In this document: positions 46,902-58,262 of the stretch, piece by piece
Position numbering within the stretch: the stretch's first letter is position 1
Layout: each line of letters starts with the position of its first letter
Translations under genes and position numbers: made by a program
Source of the DNA: Albugo candida
Lineage: Eukaryota > Oomycota > Peronosporomycetes > Albuginales > Albuginaceae
Length of the DNA: 64,000 nucleotides
Direction: 5' to 3'
NCBI GenBank assembly: GCA_905220665.1
Contig: CAJNAR010000167.1
Coordinates: 62,001-126,000 of the forward strand
Notes under the pieces: model-generated
What the model was told of the DNA's origin: nothing
Seen by the model: only the letters and a program-made list of their open reading frames with translations
Database searches by the model: none

Positions 46902-49900
46902 TTATTTTCCACCTCGCCTACGACCAACATTCACAGCAAATCGTTTGACTGCTTTTCGTCGATTTCGTGTTGCCATTAATTTTGGATCAAGCGGAATGTA
47001 TGCGTACGGTTCCAATTTCCCTTTTTTGCGGATATCCCCGCGCGCTTTCTTCGCTTTATATTCGTTTCCTGCGCCGTCCATATGTTGTGATCGAGACCTC
47101 TTCATTCCCGCATTCAAATCCATTGTATCAATCTTCTGAACACTTTGTTCCATCTCTTCATCGACATCATCTCCTTCATCGGGAACGATCAAACGCCCAT
47201 CTTTGGAAAATTGCATTACACTGTCGTCGCTCTCGCTCTGCGCATCCAAATCAGGTTTTCGCAGCCCAGCATTAGTTTCCAACAAATCGACAATATCGCC
47301 AGTTTTTGACTGGAAAGCGACACCAGAACTTTTGTTTCTAACGCGCTTGCCTTGGGTTTGTGTCGCGATGGAGCAAACATCGTCATCTTCCTCGGAAAGA
47401 TTCATAAATTGATCGAAAGACTCGCCAAGCTGTCCCTCTTTCCGGAACGCTTCTTTTTTTCGTTCTTCTCGGCCTTTCACTTTTTTCATATGGCGCAAAA
47501 GCGGTCGATCTTGAGAGGGAATGACATTTTCTAGCGTGTCAAAGCCGAATTTCCGAACGAGTTTGAGCAAAATGACCCGTGTTTTTGCACGAAAGCGATG
47601 TTTGCTCTTCCCAATCCATACAAGAAGGCCTTGCACCATTGCCGGTAGATGGGGTTCCAGCTGTTTTTTCGTCAAAATGGCAATTCCGAGTTTCATGAAT
47701 CCAATCACAGCTTTGATAACTTCATTGGCCTTTTCGTGAAGCAGCATTAAGACCGTTTCCAGAAGCTGGGGCATGCTTTTTTGAATGGAGATATCACTTC
47801 GACCAAATTCGTAGACGATGCGGGACAGACAGAGGACAGCTGCACTACGCATGTGAGGCGTCTTGGCGGCCAATCCACCAAAGACGATCTGGATGTACTC
47901 AGCCAGACCGTTGGAGCTGGTGGCTTGCATGTAATCAGCCAGTGAGAGTAGAAGTTGGAATGCAGTTTCACGAGCTCGTCGATTGGATTCTTTTGTGCAC
48001 AACATTATTTCACCGACCAGATTGGGCAGCAATTCGTCCTTGAAGTCCGTGTCGAAGGATTCTGAAGCGGATTTCGTCGTGCTATTTCTGCGTTGTGCGG
48101 TCAGACCGTGGATGAGATGCGTTAGACACCTCAAACGCATCTTTTTGGACGTTACGGAGCAAGCCAAAAGCGATCTTGTGATTGTCTGAGTCATATCAGT
48201 TAGATTGTTTTCGTGCTGCATGAACGTTGGATGATGATCACAAATGCTTTCAACTACTGAATAAGCGTATTTCTGCATTGTGGTGTCGGAATCGTTGAGA
48301 AGAATTGGCTTGATCGCACGATAGAGAAAGTGTATACTGTCCATACTGACACTGCCAACGAGAGCTGTAATGGCCATCAGATGACCACACTGTTTACGAC
48401 TCTGCTCGGCAGAATTGGAATCTGCAGGCATTTCTTTGGCGTGCACAATAGTTTGTAGAAACTCTTGAAGGATACTTTTCAATCGAGCGTCCATCGCTTC
48501 TGCAGATTCTAAAGATGCGAAGCCTTCAATTGTCAGCATGAGTGACTTGGTCATATTCGTGTCATTCATGTCGACATTTGCCGTGAGATTGATCAGAGTA
48601 GTGAGGAAGCGTGAGGCGAATTTTGAGAGAGCCTTTCGATTCTGTGTTTGCGTTTGTGGATCATTGCCGATTAGCTCTTCTTCCATCATCATAGTCTCGC
48701 CATCAGAATCTCCCTTAGTGGTGTGGCAGCCTCCGAGCTTGAGAAGTGATAAAAGACCCTGACAAACGATGAGCCGTAATAATGGATACCGCTCGTCTCC
48801 TAAAGCATTCGCCAGCGTTTTCGCAATCAATTTGAAGCCAGTGGGAATGTCGGATGCCCGAGCACAAACGCTGGGAAAGAATCGCCAAAGATCCATTGTG
48901 AGCTCTTGCAGACGCTTTGTTTCTGCAGCTGAAGTGTTATCCATTCGAGATTTCGCTTCACATTTGCGTGCGATTCCGAGAACTGTTGAGGAAAAGAACG
49001 CCAATTCGCAGGGATAGTGTTTACAGCCTTCTCGAAGGATTGGCAGCGTCCAGGCTTTTTGCATCGAAACAATTCCATCATTATCTAAGATCGATACGAC
49101 CGAAAGAAAATGTGCAGGTCCAACAGATCCAATCGCAGAAGAGAGCAGTTGGCCACATCGTGGCTTCCAATTCAGTTGCTCATCATTCCCTGAAGGCATA
49201 TTACCAGAAGCCTCATACAGTTCGGCGGATTTCTTTAGGATTTCATCGAATGTGCCGATACAAAACCTGCCGTGATACTTGTACAGATCAATGAAGAGCC
49301 TGAAAACTTGATTCCATGCAAGCTGATATCGAAGTGACAAAAGACTCGATAGTGATGCGACAATACGAGCCAACCCATCAGAGGTTTCCCATCGATCGTT
49401 TTGAAGACACGTTGTGAGAACGTTATATATCCCCTGCATGCATCGGTCGCGTGTGTATTCTTTCTCAGACTCTGCAAGTGAGCAGAGCAAAGAAATCGCG
49501 CGTGGAAGAAGATCAAGTGCTTGGACTTCATTGAGAGAGTGCAGCCGAGTCAGAGTACGATCGATTAGCTCAATGGTGATCATCCCGACTTCTGCATCTC
49601 CTGAATTGAAATTGTCTGCATTCAAAAGTGCTTGGAGCGTCCAAGTGAGAGCATCTTGCGTCCATTTCGGTTGGTCTGATTTTGCAACTGCATCGAGTGT
49701 CTTCATCGTTACCAATTGTACCATAGGAATCGAGGAATCCAAATATTTGGCCAATGTAGCCATAAGAGATGAGAACGTGGAGCGTGTCATCAGCGGCAAT
49801 ACAGGCTCCAAGAAATTGATCAGAAGCAGCAGCTTACGTTCATCCCTACTCGGTGAGCAGGCTGAAATGGCATTCGCGCTAAATTCTGCAATATGTGTCG

Positions 49901-50533
49901 AAATCGCTTCGATCTTATGCTCGCGATGATGCTCTAAAAGAGTACAAAGAGAACGTCTTGCTGCTTTTCTCACTTTCGGTCGGGATTTGTCGCTTATGGA
50001 GAATACCACCAACACTTGCAAAGCTTCCAAGATATCCGGTCGAGTCCATGTGGTTTCTGTCAATTCCTGAGATCGTAGAATTACCCCCAAGCATGTAGTA
50101 CCCGAACACAAGCGAGCAGTCTGAACCTCGTCGGACTGCATATTCGCACTGGATGGATCAAGAATGCGCATGAGAGCCTGAACACTTGCGGTGAATTTCG
50201 CGCGAAGTACCGCCACGGGCGTTTGTGGTAAAATAATGGAAAGCAATTTGAGTATTTCTGTCTGATGGGAGTCCGAGGAAGATTCCAATGCGGTCATTAA
50301 TGAAGCAAAATACTCGGTGGGTGATATTGACTCGGAATCGGTCGCTTGATTGACTTTTCGACGCTCGTGAATGACCTGAATGATGACATTTAGGACCATA
50401 TTGAGCTATATGAAGAGTGGATGAGTGAGAATGGATACATTTGAGTAGATAGACGTACTTTAGCTTTCTGGGGGTTCGTCGAGCCTGCATAATGAACGAT
50501 TTCGTGGAATGGATTTTGGGTCGAGAACGCCAT
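46902..50533 (-). CDS. RRP12: RRP12-like ribosome biogenesis protein
   Basis: Two exons: 50533-50459 and 50405-46902, giving 1,192 residues; the intron is 53 bp. The N-terminus (MAFSTQNPFHEIVHYAGSTN) leads into the NUC173/HEAT-repeat body, with EYFASLMTALESS as in human RRP12 (EYFAALMTTME). The C-terminus is acidic, then basic: GDIRKKGKLEPYAYIPLDPK, a hallmark of the family, then RNRRKAVKRF and RRRGGK. RRP12 is a HEAT-repeat protein of pre-40S (and some pre-60S) particles, needed for nuclear export. A multiply basic tail suits rRNA binding. The start is the ATG that follows an in-frame stop about 30 bp upstream. An earlier ATG at 50601 is in another frame. Confidence 0.92.
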
Positions 50534-51183
50534 TGAATCGCTGGCGGACACGATCTCGTTGAATCAACCTTCGAGTAACCTTCACAAATTTCGACGCCAT
50601 TACATTGAAATCAAAGAAATTGGGAGATAATTCCGCATTCGAAAGAGGTCTAGCGTGGCGTAATGACGTTTCAGGTATTCTGAAAGCAACGATACGAACG
50701 GTAGCAAAGTCTCATTTTGAATTTGTGAGAATTGCAGTCGATAAAAGCGGCAGAAATTGTGGAAATGTAATCGCTCGAATTGAAAGGATACTGTCGCATT
50801 ATCATTACTTCGCTTCTTTCAGACAGCAATACGCGTCGCAACTTTAAAACACGCGCCGCAATAAATTTAACAGGAGTCTCACTTTGATATCTATTTCAGA
50901 ATAGTAAAAATGCTCCCATTTCGGTTGAAAGAAGCTATGAAGCAGGGTTCCAAAGTAGCTGGAACCCAGCTCTCATGCTCGGATCTCTCCGCTGCCTTTC
51001 ATTGACAATATTTCGGCGTCAAAGAGCATTTTATGTAAACGAATATAAGCTCATGAAAGCGCAGTAATGAGGACATACTACTATTGTAATCTGTTACTAC
51101 TTTAATTTTGAGCGGCCTCACTCAAGGCGAGTATTCTTCTGAGCCAAGAGATCATATTCCGTAGTGCTACCAGTGAGTCAAAG
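50534..51183. other. Divergent intergenic region
   Basis: 650 bp between RRP12 and the PWWP gene. A plus-strand frame 50605-50847 (80 residues, starts at ATT/TTG rather than ATG) encodes VSGILKATIRTVAKSHFEFV and could be a small exon, but nothing links it to a gene. No RNA gene was recognised. Confidence 0.4.
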
Positions 51184-53482
51184 ATGCTGTCAATAGACGA
51201 ATCGGATACATTTTTCCATTTCCGAAGCGGTGACTGCATCGGTACTGTGTGCCATTCATTTGTTCGCTTTCTTCGGACTTAGCGCCTCGATATATAGACA
51301 TTTTAGATGACTATGGAGTTTGGAACGTTGCACAAGTAATTAATTATGTCAGCGAGAAAGAGGTGATTGCAAATACGCACACAGAAGCAGCGAATATCAC
51401 ATTTTGTTTAGATGGTTATCGAGTACGATGGCTGGGGACCGAAATTTAGAGAGAAAGTATCTCCTCAGTCGAATAAAATCGCACCGTTCCAAACGTTCAC
51501 TTGGGAAGCCAAATGCTGGGCAAAATATGAAAATTATCCGTGGTGGCCTGCCGTTGTAAGTGAGTCTGTTGTGCTGAAAGCTGTTTAAGCATGAAATTCC
51601 AGGTTGCAATTCGAGTACCGGGGACCGAAAAGGGCAAACGCTACCTCGAGTTGGAGAATAAGCTTCACGTGGATTTCCTGGACAATAAAGATTTGAGCAA
51701 GCGCACGAGGTATACTCGATAAAAGACCTTATCAGGAAATCTCTCTGTTCTGTTGACAAGATGCTGGCTTCCGAAAAACCAAATTGAGAACTTTTGTAAA
51801 CAGCGAGAAAGCCGACAATCGGAATATTATGGAAAGGAATTTGAGCATTCGCTTCAAAATCTAATGCAGTCCACTGCAGCTGCGAAAGTTCCAAAGTTTG
51901 GTCGCGGAATTCTTCCAAGAATGTTGGGTAAGATACGATGCCCACTTTGTTTTGGTACGTGTGCACTATTTTACTGTTTAGAATTCGCACAAATTGAGCC
52001 GCTCAACATGATCCGAAATAAGCAAGGAGAGAAAGCTTGGCGGTCTCGATATTCCTCGGGTCGAGAACGATATCGTCTTGTGTATGTGTTCACTGATGAC
52101 TCGAGCCCCTCAAGTGGGAGTCATACCCGGAAGGAAGGAATGCGACTGACTAAAAGTTCTGAAACCAAGGAAGCAGATAGACCTAAAGAGAAGCAAAACC
52201 CCGCAGAGTGTAGGTCCCCACATCCGGTAATACATTGAGCTGATTTCTGGTACTTAGCCGTCCGAAGGAGAGGACGACCCAAAGGTGCAAAGAATAGAAA
52301 AAAGCTTTCAACAAACGCCAAATCTCCTGCACCACAAGCTGAGACAGCCTCAGGCCAACTTTGTGGCTCTGAACAGCTAGTCACGGAGTCTCGATCTGTG
52401 AGGCTGAAGAACAGAACGCTATCTGGAGAAAGCACTCGAAGATGTAAAACGAATCAACCGAATAATAATTCGATTCTTGTGCCGCCAAAGAGAAAGAAAA
52501 GAAAGCGAACGAAATCACTGACTGACGCAGAGGCTGAAATTCCAATGGCGAATGAAATTGAGCAAACCACGGAGAAGAATATCGAATGTGAAAGAATTCA
52601 TGAGAGCAAAAGTGCGGATCCTTCGACGCTTTGGAAAGAGGCGATTTTAGCGTACCGCCAAATGGAGAAAAAATCCACCTCATCGCTTTCAAATAAAGCC
52701 ACAAATGACAGAAACTCGAATGAGACTAAACCCAAAGAAACAAAATTCTGCGGAAGATGGACGAAAGCCGCTCTAAAAGATACGCCCAAGCAAACCGCAA
52801 CACCAGCGGTGGAATCATCGGAAAAAGAACCCGTCGATATCGTCAGCGATGCAACACAAATACCTGCGGCTGTCAGCACGTCTGAAGAGCAGGCACTCGC
52901 TTCTCCTTTGATGCATGCAACCATCAAGCCAGATGAAGTCGGGAAGATTTTTTCTCATTCGAATGTGGACACAGACCGCAGCAAAAAAAATAAAGTCATA
53001 TTCATACTCAGCTCTCGCAAATCTCGAAAGACCTCACACAAGTCGTCTTCTTGGGCTGAATCAGAGGACGTTCCAACGCATAGTTGCAACGATACAAAAG
53101 CTTTTAGACTGTGTCATTGGTTCGCTTCAAATTTGCAGTCTCTTCGAGCAGCGAGTCAAAAGGTCAAAGATGCTTGTACACTTTAATATATGTCGAATTC
53201 CATTGGCTTTGACGCCTGTTGCAATCGCACTGAATTTCGCAATAGAACGCCCTAAATGGAAACCTTTGCTTCCAGGCTAACTCGAGCTCGGTGTCCATCG
53301 TTTCTCGTTCCCACTCAGGCAGACGAGCTGCATTCCAATCAATTTCGAAAGGCCTTACTGCTATGGCTGTTTGCAGCTTTACATAATCCGAGTGTGCGAA
53401 ACTCTGTGAGCGATCAAGTATGGGCAAAGGACGAACCGAGTGATAAAGAACTCGAAAACTGGTTGCTCATTCATGTACTGTG
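51184..53482 (+). CDS. Chromatin protein with Tudor-like, PWWP and AT-hook motifs
   Basis: Seven well-supported exons: 51184-51241, 51283-51362, 51412-51555, 51603-51709, 51761-51927, 51982-52209 and 52258 to about 53160, then a last part to 53482 whose junction is unresolved. Introns are 41-54 bp. Residues about 20-60 form a Tudor/MBT-like module (DDYGVWNVAQVI then VIEYDGWGPKF). A PWWP domain follows (AKCWAKYENYPWWPAVVAI, HVDFLDNKDLSKRTR). An AT-hook (VRRRGRPKGAKNRKK) opens the seventh exon, then a Lys/Ser/Thr-rich tail. PWWP binds methylated H3 and DNA; AT-hooks bind the minor groove. A nuclear reader or scaffold role is inferred. The terminal segment (NQFRKALLLWLFAALHNP) may be a helical interaction domain and may continue past 53482. 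Confidence 0.8.
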
Positions 53483-54624
53483 ATACTGCGAGGTGGTAGA
53501 GGAGACTCTTACTTTATGGTGTTGTCGGTTAGACTGGAGCGTCGATAGAAACTTGTCACAGTCTGATGCAAGGGAAGCTTCCTATGAAAACGCTCCTGGC
53601 GCTTTTGGGTCGGGTTCTCGATAGTTTTGAAGGAAGGATCATGATAGAGACGGTATCGTTTAGCTATGTCATAGTATGAAGCGCTCATCAGCGTAGTATA
53701 GAGCTCTCAAGCTACCTCGGAATGCTTGAGAGAGTCTCTCGACATCATCGCCGATATCGGCACGCATGAGGTATATCAGCATCCAGCTCTAAAACTGTAT
53801 TTCTACCTCATAGCTCTAATCCCGCAGCAACATTTCTTCAACCCAATTTGTACATTATTTCCGCCGAGTGTTCAATTACCACTGAGCCGAGAAAATCCTC
53901 CTGAAAATTCGCAACTTGAAAATGAGATCAATTTTATGCAAAAGGTTTCCGAGCGAGTACAGCTTCCTTGATAACTATTCTTTTGTGTTGTAGCGGGCGG
54001 AACTACTGGGAAATCGCATTCAATCCTTTGTGGGAATCAGTTTTTCAGTCGACTCCGATAAAGTTGATTCGGATCAACACTTGAGCGAAATAAAAGTATC
54101 GTTGTTAAAGAGAGGTTTGTGGGGCGATGGTCACGCCGTTTGATGCGCAGAGTGAGCTATTGGGGAGAGAATTGGAAGAATTTGTGCGGCTGCTGCAAGT
54201 GTGGGTCTTGATTGTTTTATTTTGAAGGCATTACATAAACAATTTGTGATCCTAGCGGCGATGAGCTTCTGTCCGAAAAACTTGCTCACTGGACGCATTT
54301 CCCACGATTTCAGGACGCAGGAATGGGTCCGGCTATTTCCGACGCACATAACAAGCTCGAGTTGATCGATCAGACAATGGATAGTCTCGCTGTACGTCCG
54401 CAATCTGTCAGTACTTATGCGCTATTCATTCGTGTGTGCAGCTTTGCAGCGCTTTCGAAAATGAGGTGGGACACATCAATCAAGTAAAGATGATTTGTGA
54501 CCAGTACGTGACGGGAATTTCCAATCTTGATGCATGCTGATTGGACTCCATGATAGAGTGAACGAACGCTGCACACTAATGTCGACAACTGAGTATCTCC
54601 AACAGATTTAAAGCCTTTAACGGT
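53483..54624 (+). CDS. Exon-like ORFs: continuation of the PWWP gene and/or a coiled-coil gene
   Basis: Several pieces read as coding. If 53476-53533 is an intron (GTACTG to GGTTAG), the PWWP gene continues with GKLPMKTLLALLGRVLDSFE to about 53647, then SSQATSECLRESLDIIADIG at 53703-53770. The frame 53726-53971 (ALKLYFYLIALIPQQHFF, later ENEINFMQK) joins by a GTTTCC-to-TTGTAG intron to RAELLGNRIQSFVGISFSVD. Further exon-like parts are SELLGRELEEFVRLLQ and GPAISDAHNKLELIDQTMD. The style is coiled coil. I could not assemble one full model and recognise no family. Confidence 0.4.
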
Positions 54625-56390
54625 ATGTTTAGCGATGGAATTAGTAGACAAAATTGCTCGCTGTTGACAGCAGTTTCAGATGAAAAAGAGAGTCTAAACG
54701 ATAATACACGCATTACAATCCGCGGCATTCGAAATCTTGGCAATACATGTTACTTTAACGCCATTCTACAAGCACTGGCTGCATCACGTTCCTTTCAAGT
54801 GTACTTGGACGAACTGGTCACAAGAGCTTCATCTCGCATCCATGCTGTCAGCACAGCGTTACAAAGCTGCATGGAAGGTTCTCGTCGTTCAGCTGATGTC
54901 AACGTCGGACTCTGAATCCTTTTTTGTTTAGAATTACGACCAGTAGATGGGGAATTCCCAAAGCCTCTGATCCCGTCAGAGCTCAACATGCAGCTCGCAC
55001 TTCGAATTGGGAATTTTGGAAAGAGAAAACAACAGGTTTTGAATGCGCAAATCGCATTCAGATGCGCTCTGATAGCTATTCGTAGGACTCCCAAGAAATT
55101 TTACATCTTTTATTGGGTCTTATACAAAGAGAGCAAACGACCGAATTGTACCCGGACCGTGGTCTGCGAGATATTGCATCGTTCTTACGTGGAGGTTCAT
55201 TGGAGGGTACTGGAGAGTTTTCTACATTGTCCCACTTGGGCTTTGAAGCGTATGAATCACTCCTTCCGGAAACACGTTCTCTGGAAGGATCGATCAGTTA
55301 TGAGCAATTCAGGCAAGCTGTAGAGACTTGTGAGCGGTGGATGCCGCTATGCGGGCTCGAAGGCAATTTTCTGCAATGTACGCGCTGTGGAACGAATCGG
55401 CCAGTGTCGAATCACCGATTCACAAGCATTTCCCTCGCACTGGGTACGTCATCCAATGTGGAGAACGTCACCCTTGATGCTTGTTTGCGGTATTATACTA
55501 GAGAAGAGCTTATTCCAGACGTCGAATGTGTGCATTGCAGTATCCACCAGGCGATCGAAAGCAGTCGTTCTCAGTACAAAGCGTTATTGACACAGTTGGA
55601 GAAGGGGAGCGGCTGGGATTCGAGTTCGAAGGAGCATACAACCACCTCTTCGCATTCTATTGAATCCGAAATCAAATTACACGACTGCCGGAATCGCTTA
55701 CATACACTCCAACAATTGCTGGAATCCTCTGATCTCCATCAGCTCGACCTTAATCGTATCATGCCGCCGATCGATCGAGTCGTTTCCGAGTGTACCAAGT
55801 CGATGCGTTTCACACGATGTCCAGAGACATTCTGCTTTCATATCAACCGGAAAATCTACCTCAATTGGGGTGGTACCAGCAAACTCGACACTCATGTTTT
55901 ATTTCCGCCTGAGATTGATTTGCGCCCATTCTGCTTCTTTGGAAAAACAACCATGTCCCTGCATTCTGCAATGGATCGCGCTCATTACTTGTACGAAATC
56001 GTGGCGATGATCTCACATCATGGAAACGAGCATTCAGGACATTATATCGCATATCGAAGAGTCAAAAGCAGCCAATATTACACAGATCAATGGTTCTTTA
56101 TATCCGACGATGTTGTGTATCGAGTCGGATACGATCAAGTCAGAGCTTCTCGCGCATATTTACTGTTTTACGAGCGGAAGGAATTAGAGTCTACTCGACA
56201 CAACAAATTGAGTGGAAATAGCTCGTTTCTGAGCTCTTTGAATGGACAAGAAGCCGGAAATTTCACATTGAATCGAAGGGGCATTTGGGGCAGTGAAATG
56301 GCTCATGCGGAAACTGTCGTAGGGACAGATTTTGAAAGGACCGTGGAACGAGATCTTAGACTTGGAGCATGCGCGGACACTCCCAAGTAG
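54625..56390 (+). CDS. USP30: USP30-type ubiquitin-specific protease
   Basis: Three exons: 54625-54877, 54932-55035 and 55086-56390, giving 553 residues (human USP30 517); introns are 54 and 50 bp. The Cys box is GIRNLGNTCYFNAILQAL with catalytic Cys42, the QDSQE box spans the second junction (QQDSQEILHLLLGLI), and two CxxC pairs (QCTRCG, ECVHCS) could bind zinc. The His box is SHHGNEHSGHYIAY with His438, then WFFISDDVVYRV and SRAYLLFYER. The residue in the usual Asn/Asp position is Ser459, as in human USP30 (WVSDD). Human USP30 sits on the outer mitochondrial membrane and opposes parkin mitophagy. Here no N-terminal membrane helix is visible before the Cys box, so location is open unless an upstream exon was missed. 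Confidence 0.88.
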
Positions 56391-56493
56391 GCTCGTTATC
56401 ACGAGTGAATTGGTAGGTTTTAGCGTAAAATGAAGCACCGTTCTAGGATCGAACAAATGACGTGTTTGGCATTGGTATCATACTCAACGTGTT

Positions 56494-57504
56494 TTACTGA
56501 ACATTTCTAGCGGTCGATGTAAGGTTGATTTCTTCATCCGTGCTTGAAAACTGTCCCGAGGCGTTTTGTGCGGCAACACCGACTTCAGAAGACTGACCCG
56601 AAGACTGAGTAAGTTTTGGATTGAATATTTTGAATTGCGGTGATGTTTCTTTCGGTCCGGTCTTTACTGTTTGCGCAGAGTAAGGATTGCTGTTATTGGT
56701 GGCAATCGGTACAGAAGGCGATTCCCATGAATTTGAGGGCGGTGGGGCTGTTACTTTGACGGCTTTCACATTGCCAAATTTTGCAGTAAGCGCCTCATTC
56801 CCCACGCTCGACCCGAAGCCATCTGCTTGGATAGGTCGTTGTGTTCTCGTGATTTTGGCAGTATTTCGTGGAATGGCGCAGTGCGAAGGAGCTGCATACA
56901 GGTTGTTAGACTGCATCGGAGGCGCATTCGGCACCTGGCCTGAATTAGTGTTGTACCCCAAATCAGTTGGCGGAGGAGCGATCTCTGGTTTCCGTTCCAT
57001 TGGATCGCTACTTGGTGTAATTCCTGGTGGTAGATATGCAGCAGCTTCATTAGGATCTTCATGCCGAAACTGAAGTGGAAGAAGAAACTGTCGAATATAA
57101 TCGCCTTTTGCAACCTCATAAGCGGTTTGCCGTGTGTTATTACGAATGGCCGGGTTTGCACCACGATTAATGAGATACTTTACAGCTTCCTCGTGACTCT
57201 GCGACGCCGCTAGATGTAGTGTCGTATTTCCTCTTGGCCCAATCGCATTCACATCGACACCGCGATCAAGTAAGCACTCTATCATTCGAATTCGACCGTG
57301 ATATGCAGCGGTATGAACTGGCAAATAACCAGCGGGATTAAGTGCGTTTATCAAATCAAGTTGAGAGTCATCCAATAAGCGCATAAATTTTTCATCGATG
57401 CCTTCTTCAATGGACGCATGAAGTTGCTCTTCAGGGCTCGATGTCGGCGCTAAAATATCCCCCAGATTCTTCACGTTTAATTTGTCTGCGAGAAAGCTAA
57501 ACAT
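56494..57504 (-). CDS. Ankyrin-repeat protein with Pro/Ser-rich tail
   Basis: A single 336-residue frame from the ATG at 57504. Residues about 57-150 hold three ankyrin repeats: GYLPVHTAAYHGRIRMIECL, GNTTLHLAASQSHEEAVKYL and RQTAYEVAKGDYIRQFL (partial). The C-terminal 170 residues are Pro/Ser/Asn/Thr-rich and probably disordered, with PPPTD and PPPSNSWESPS patches. No catalytic domain. The ankyrin part is a protein-interaction module and the partner is unknown. It lies 103 bp from the convergent USP30-type gene. Confidence 0.85.
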   Translation of the reverse strand: MFSFLADKLNVKNLGDILAPTSSPEEQLHASIEEGIDEKFMRLLDDSQLDLINALNPAGYLPVHTAAYHGRIRMIECLLDRGVDVNAIGPRGNTTLHLAASQSHEEAVKYLINRGANPAIRNNTRQTAYEVAKGDYIRQFLLPLQFRHEDPNEAAAYLPPGITPSSDPMERKPEIAPPPTDLGYNTNSGQVPNAPPMQSNNLYAAPSHCAIPRNTAKITRTQRPIQADGFGSSVGNEALTAKFGNVKAVKVTAPPPSNSWESPSVPIATNNSNPYSAQTVKTGPKETSPQFKIFNPKLTQSSGQSSEVGVAAQNASGQFSSTDEEINLTSTARNVQ

Positions 57505-58262
57505 GGTATTAATGACCTATTCGTGCAGAGCGAATGCCATTGGACGAAATACGATAAATTATATCCAATCCGATGACACTAGCATGAAGCTAGTCATGGA
57601 AGAATTTGAAGGGATAAACAAGGCTTTGCCAGGTCGTTGCTGTGAGAAGCTTAATATTAGATTATCTCCTAGTTGCAGTGATCTCATTGTGCCACACTGA
57701 AAATTACATCAAAAAGCACTTTGCATCCTATCCCCACGCACTCTATAAAGCGCCTACAAGCAGTTCCATTCGTGAATCTATAAAAACGCATTGAGTGTAC
57801 GTCAGTGCAGCCTGGCGAAAGTACGTGGAGGAAAGGCACTCCAAAAATTTGCATATTAAGGATGTCTGCATACAAATTGTCTGTAAATGTATAGAGCGCT
57901 ACTAAAGTAAATTACACACATTCTCGCCCTAATTCTTATTGGTTGAATCACACATGCGCCAGTCTGATCTCGACCATTTTTTTGTATGGAACGGCAGCAG
58001 CTGGCACCAGAAAATACAGCAGGTTCCGAGAAACAAGCACGCTTACATGGATGCATACCCAAACATCGTGGAATGCAGAGATCATGCTGGAGCTGAGAAA
58101 CGTGAGTTTTCTTTGCTGTGTTTTCTCTTCGCTCTATGCAGATAACGCTATTTAACTGCGAAAGCACTCCTTACCAACATTCCCATTTCCAAATTTCTGT
58201 CTTCTTCAACAGACCAACTACAAACACTCTCGACACATTTGTCCGAGTAACGACTATCAATC
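57505..58262. other. Upstream region of the secreted repeat protein
   Basis: 758 bp with short frames only, such as 57482-57700 and 57939-58145. The last 100 bp before the ATG at 58263 are A/C/T-rich (CCAACTACAAACACTC), typical of a 5' UTR. No defined element was recognised. Confidence 0.45.
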
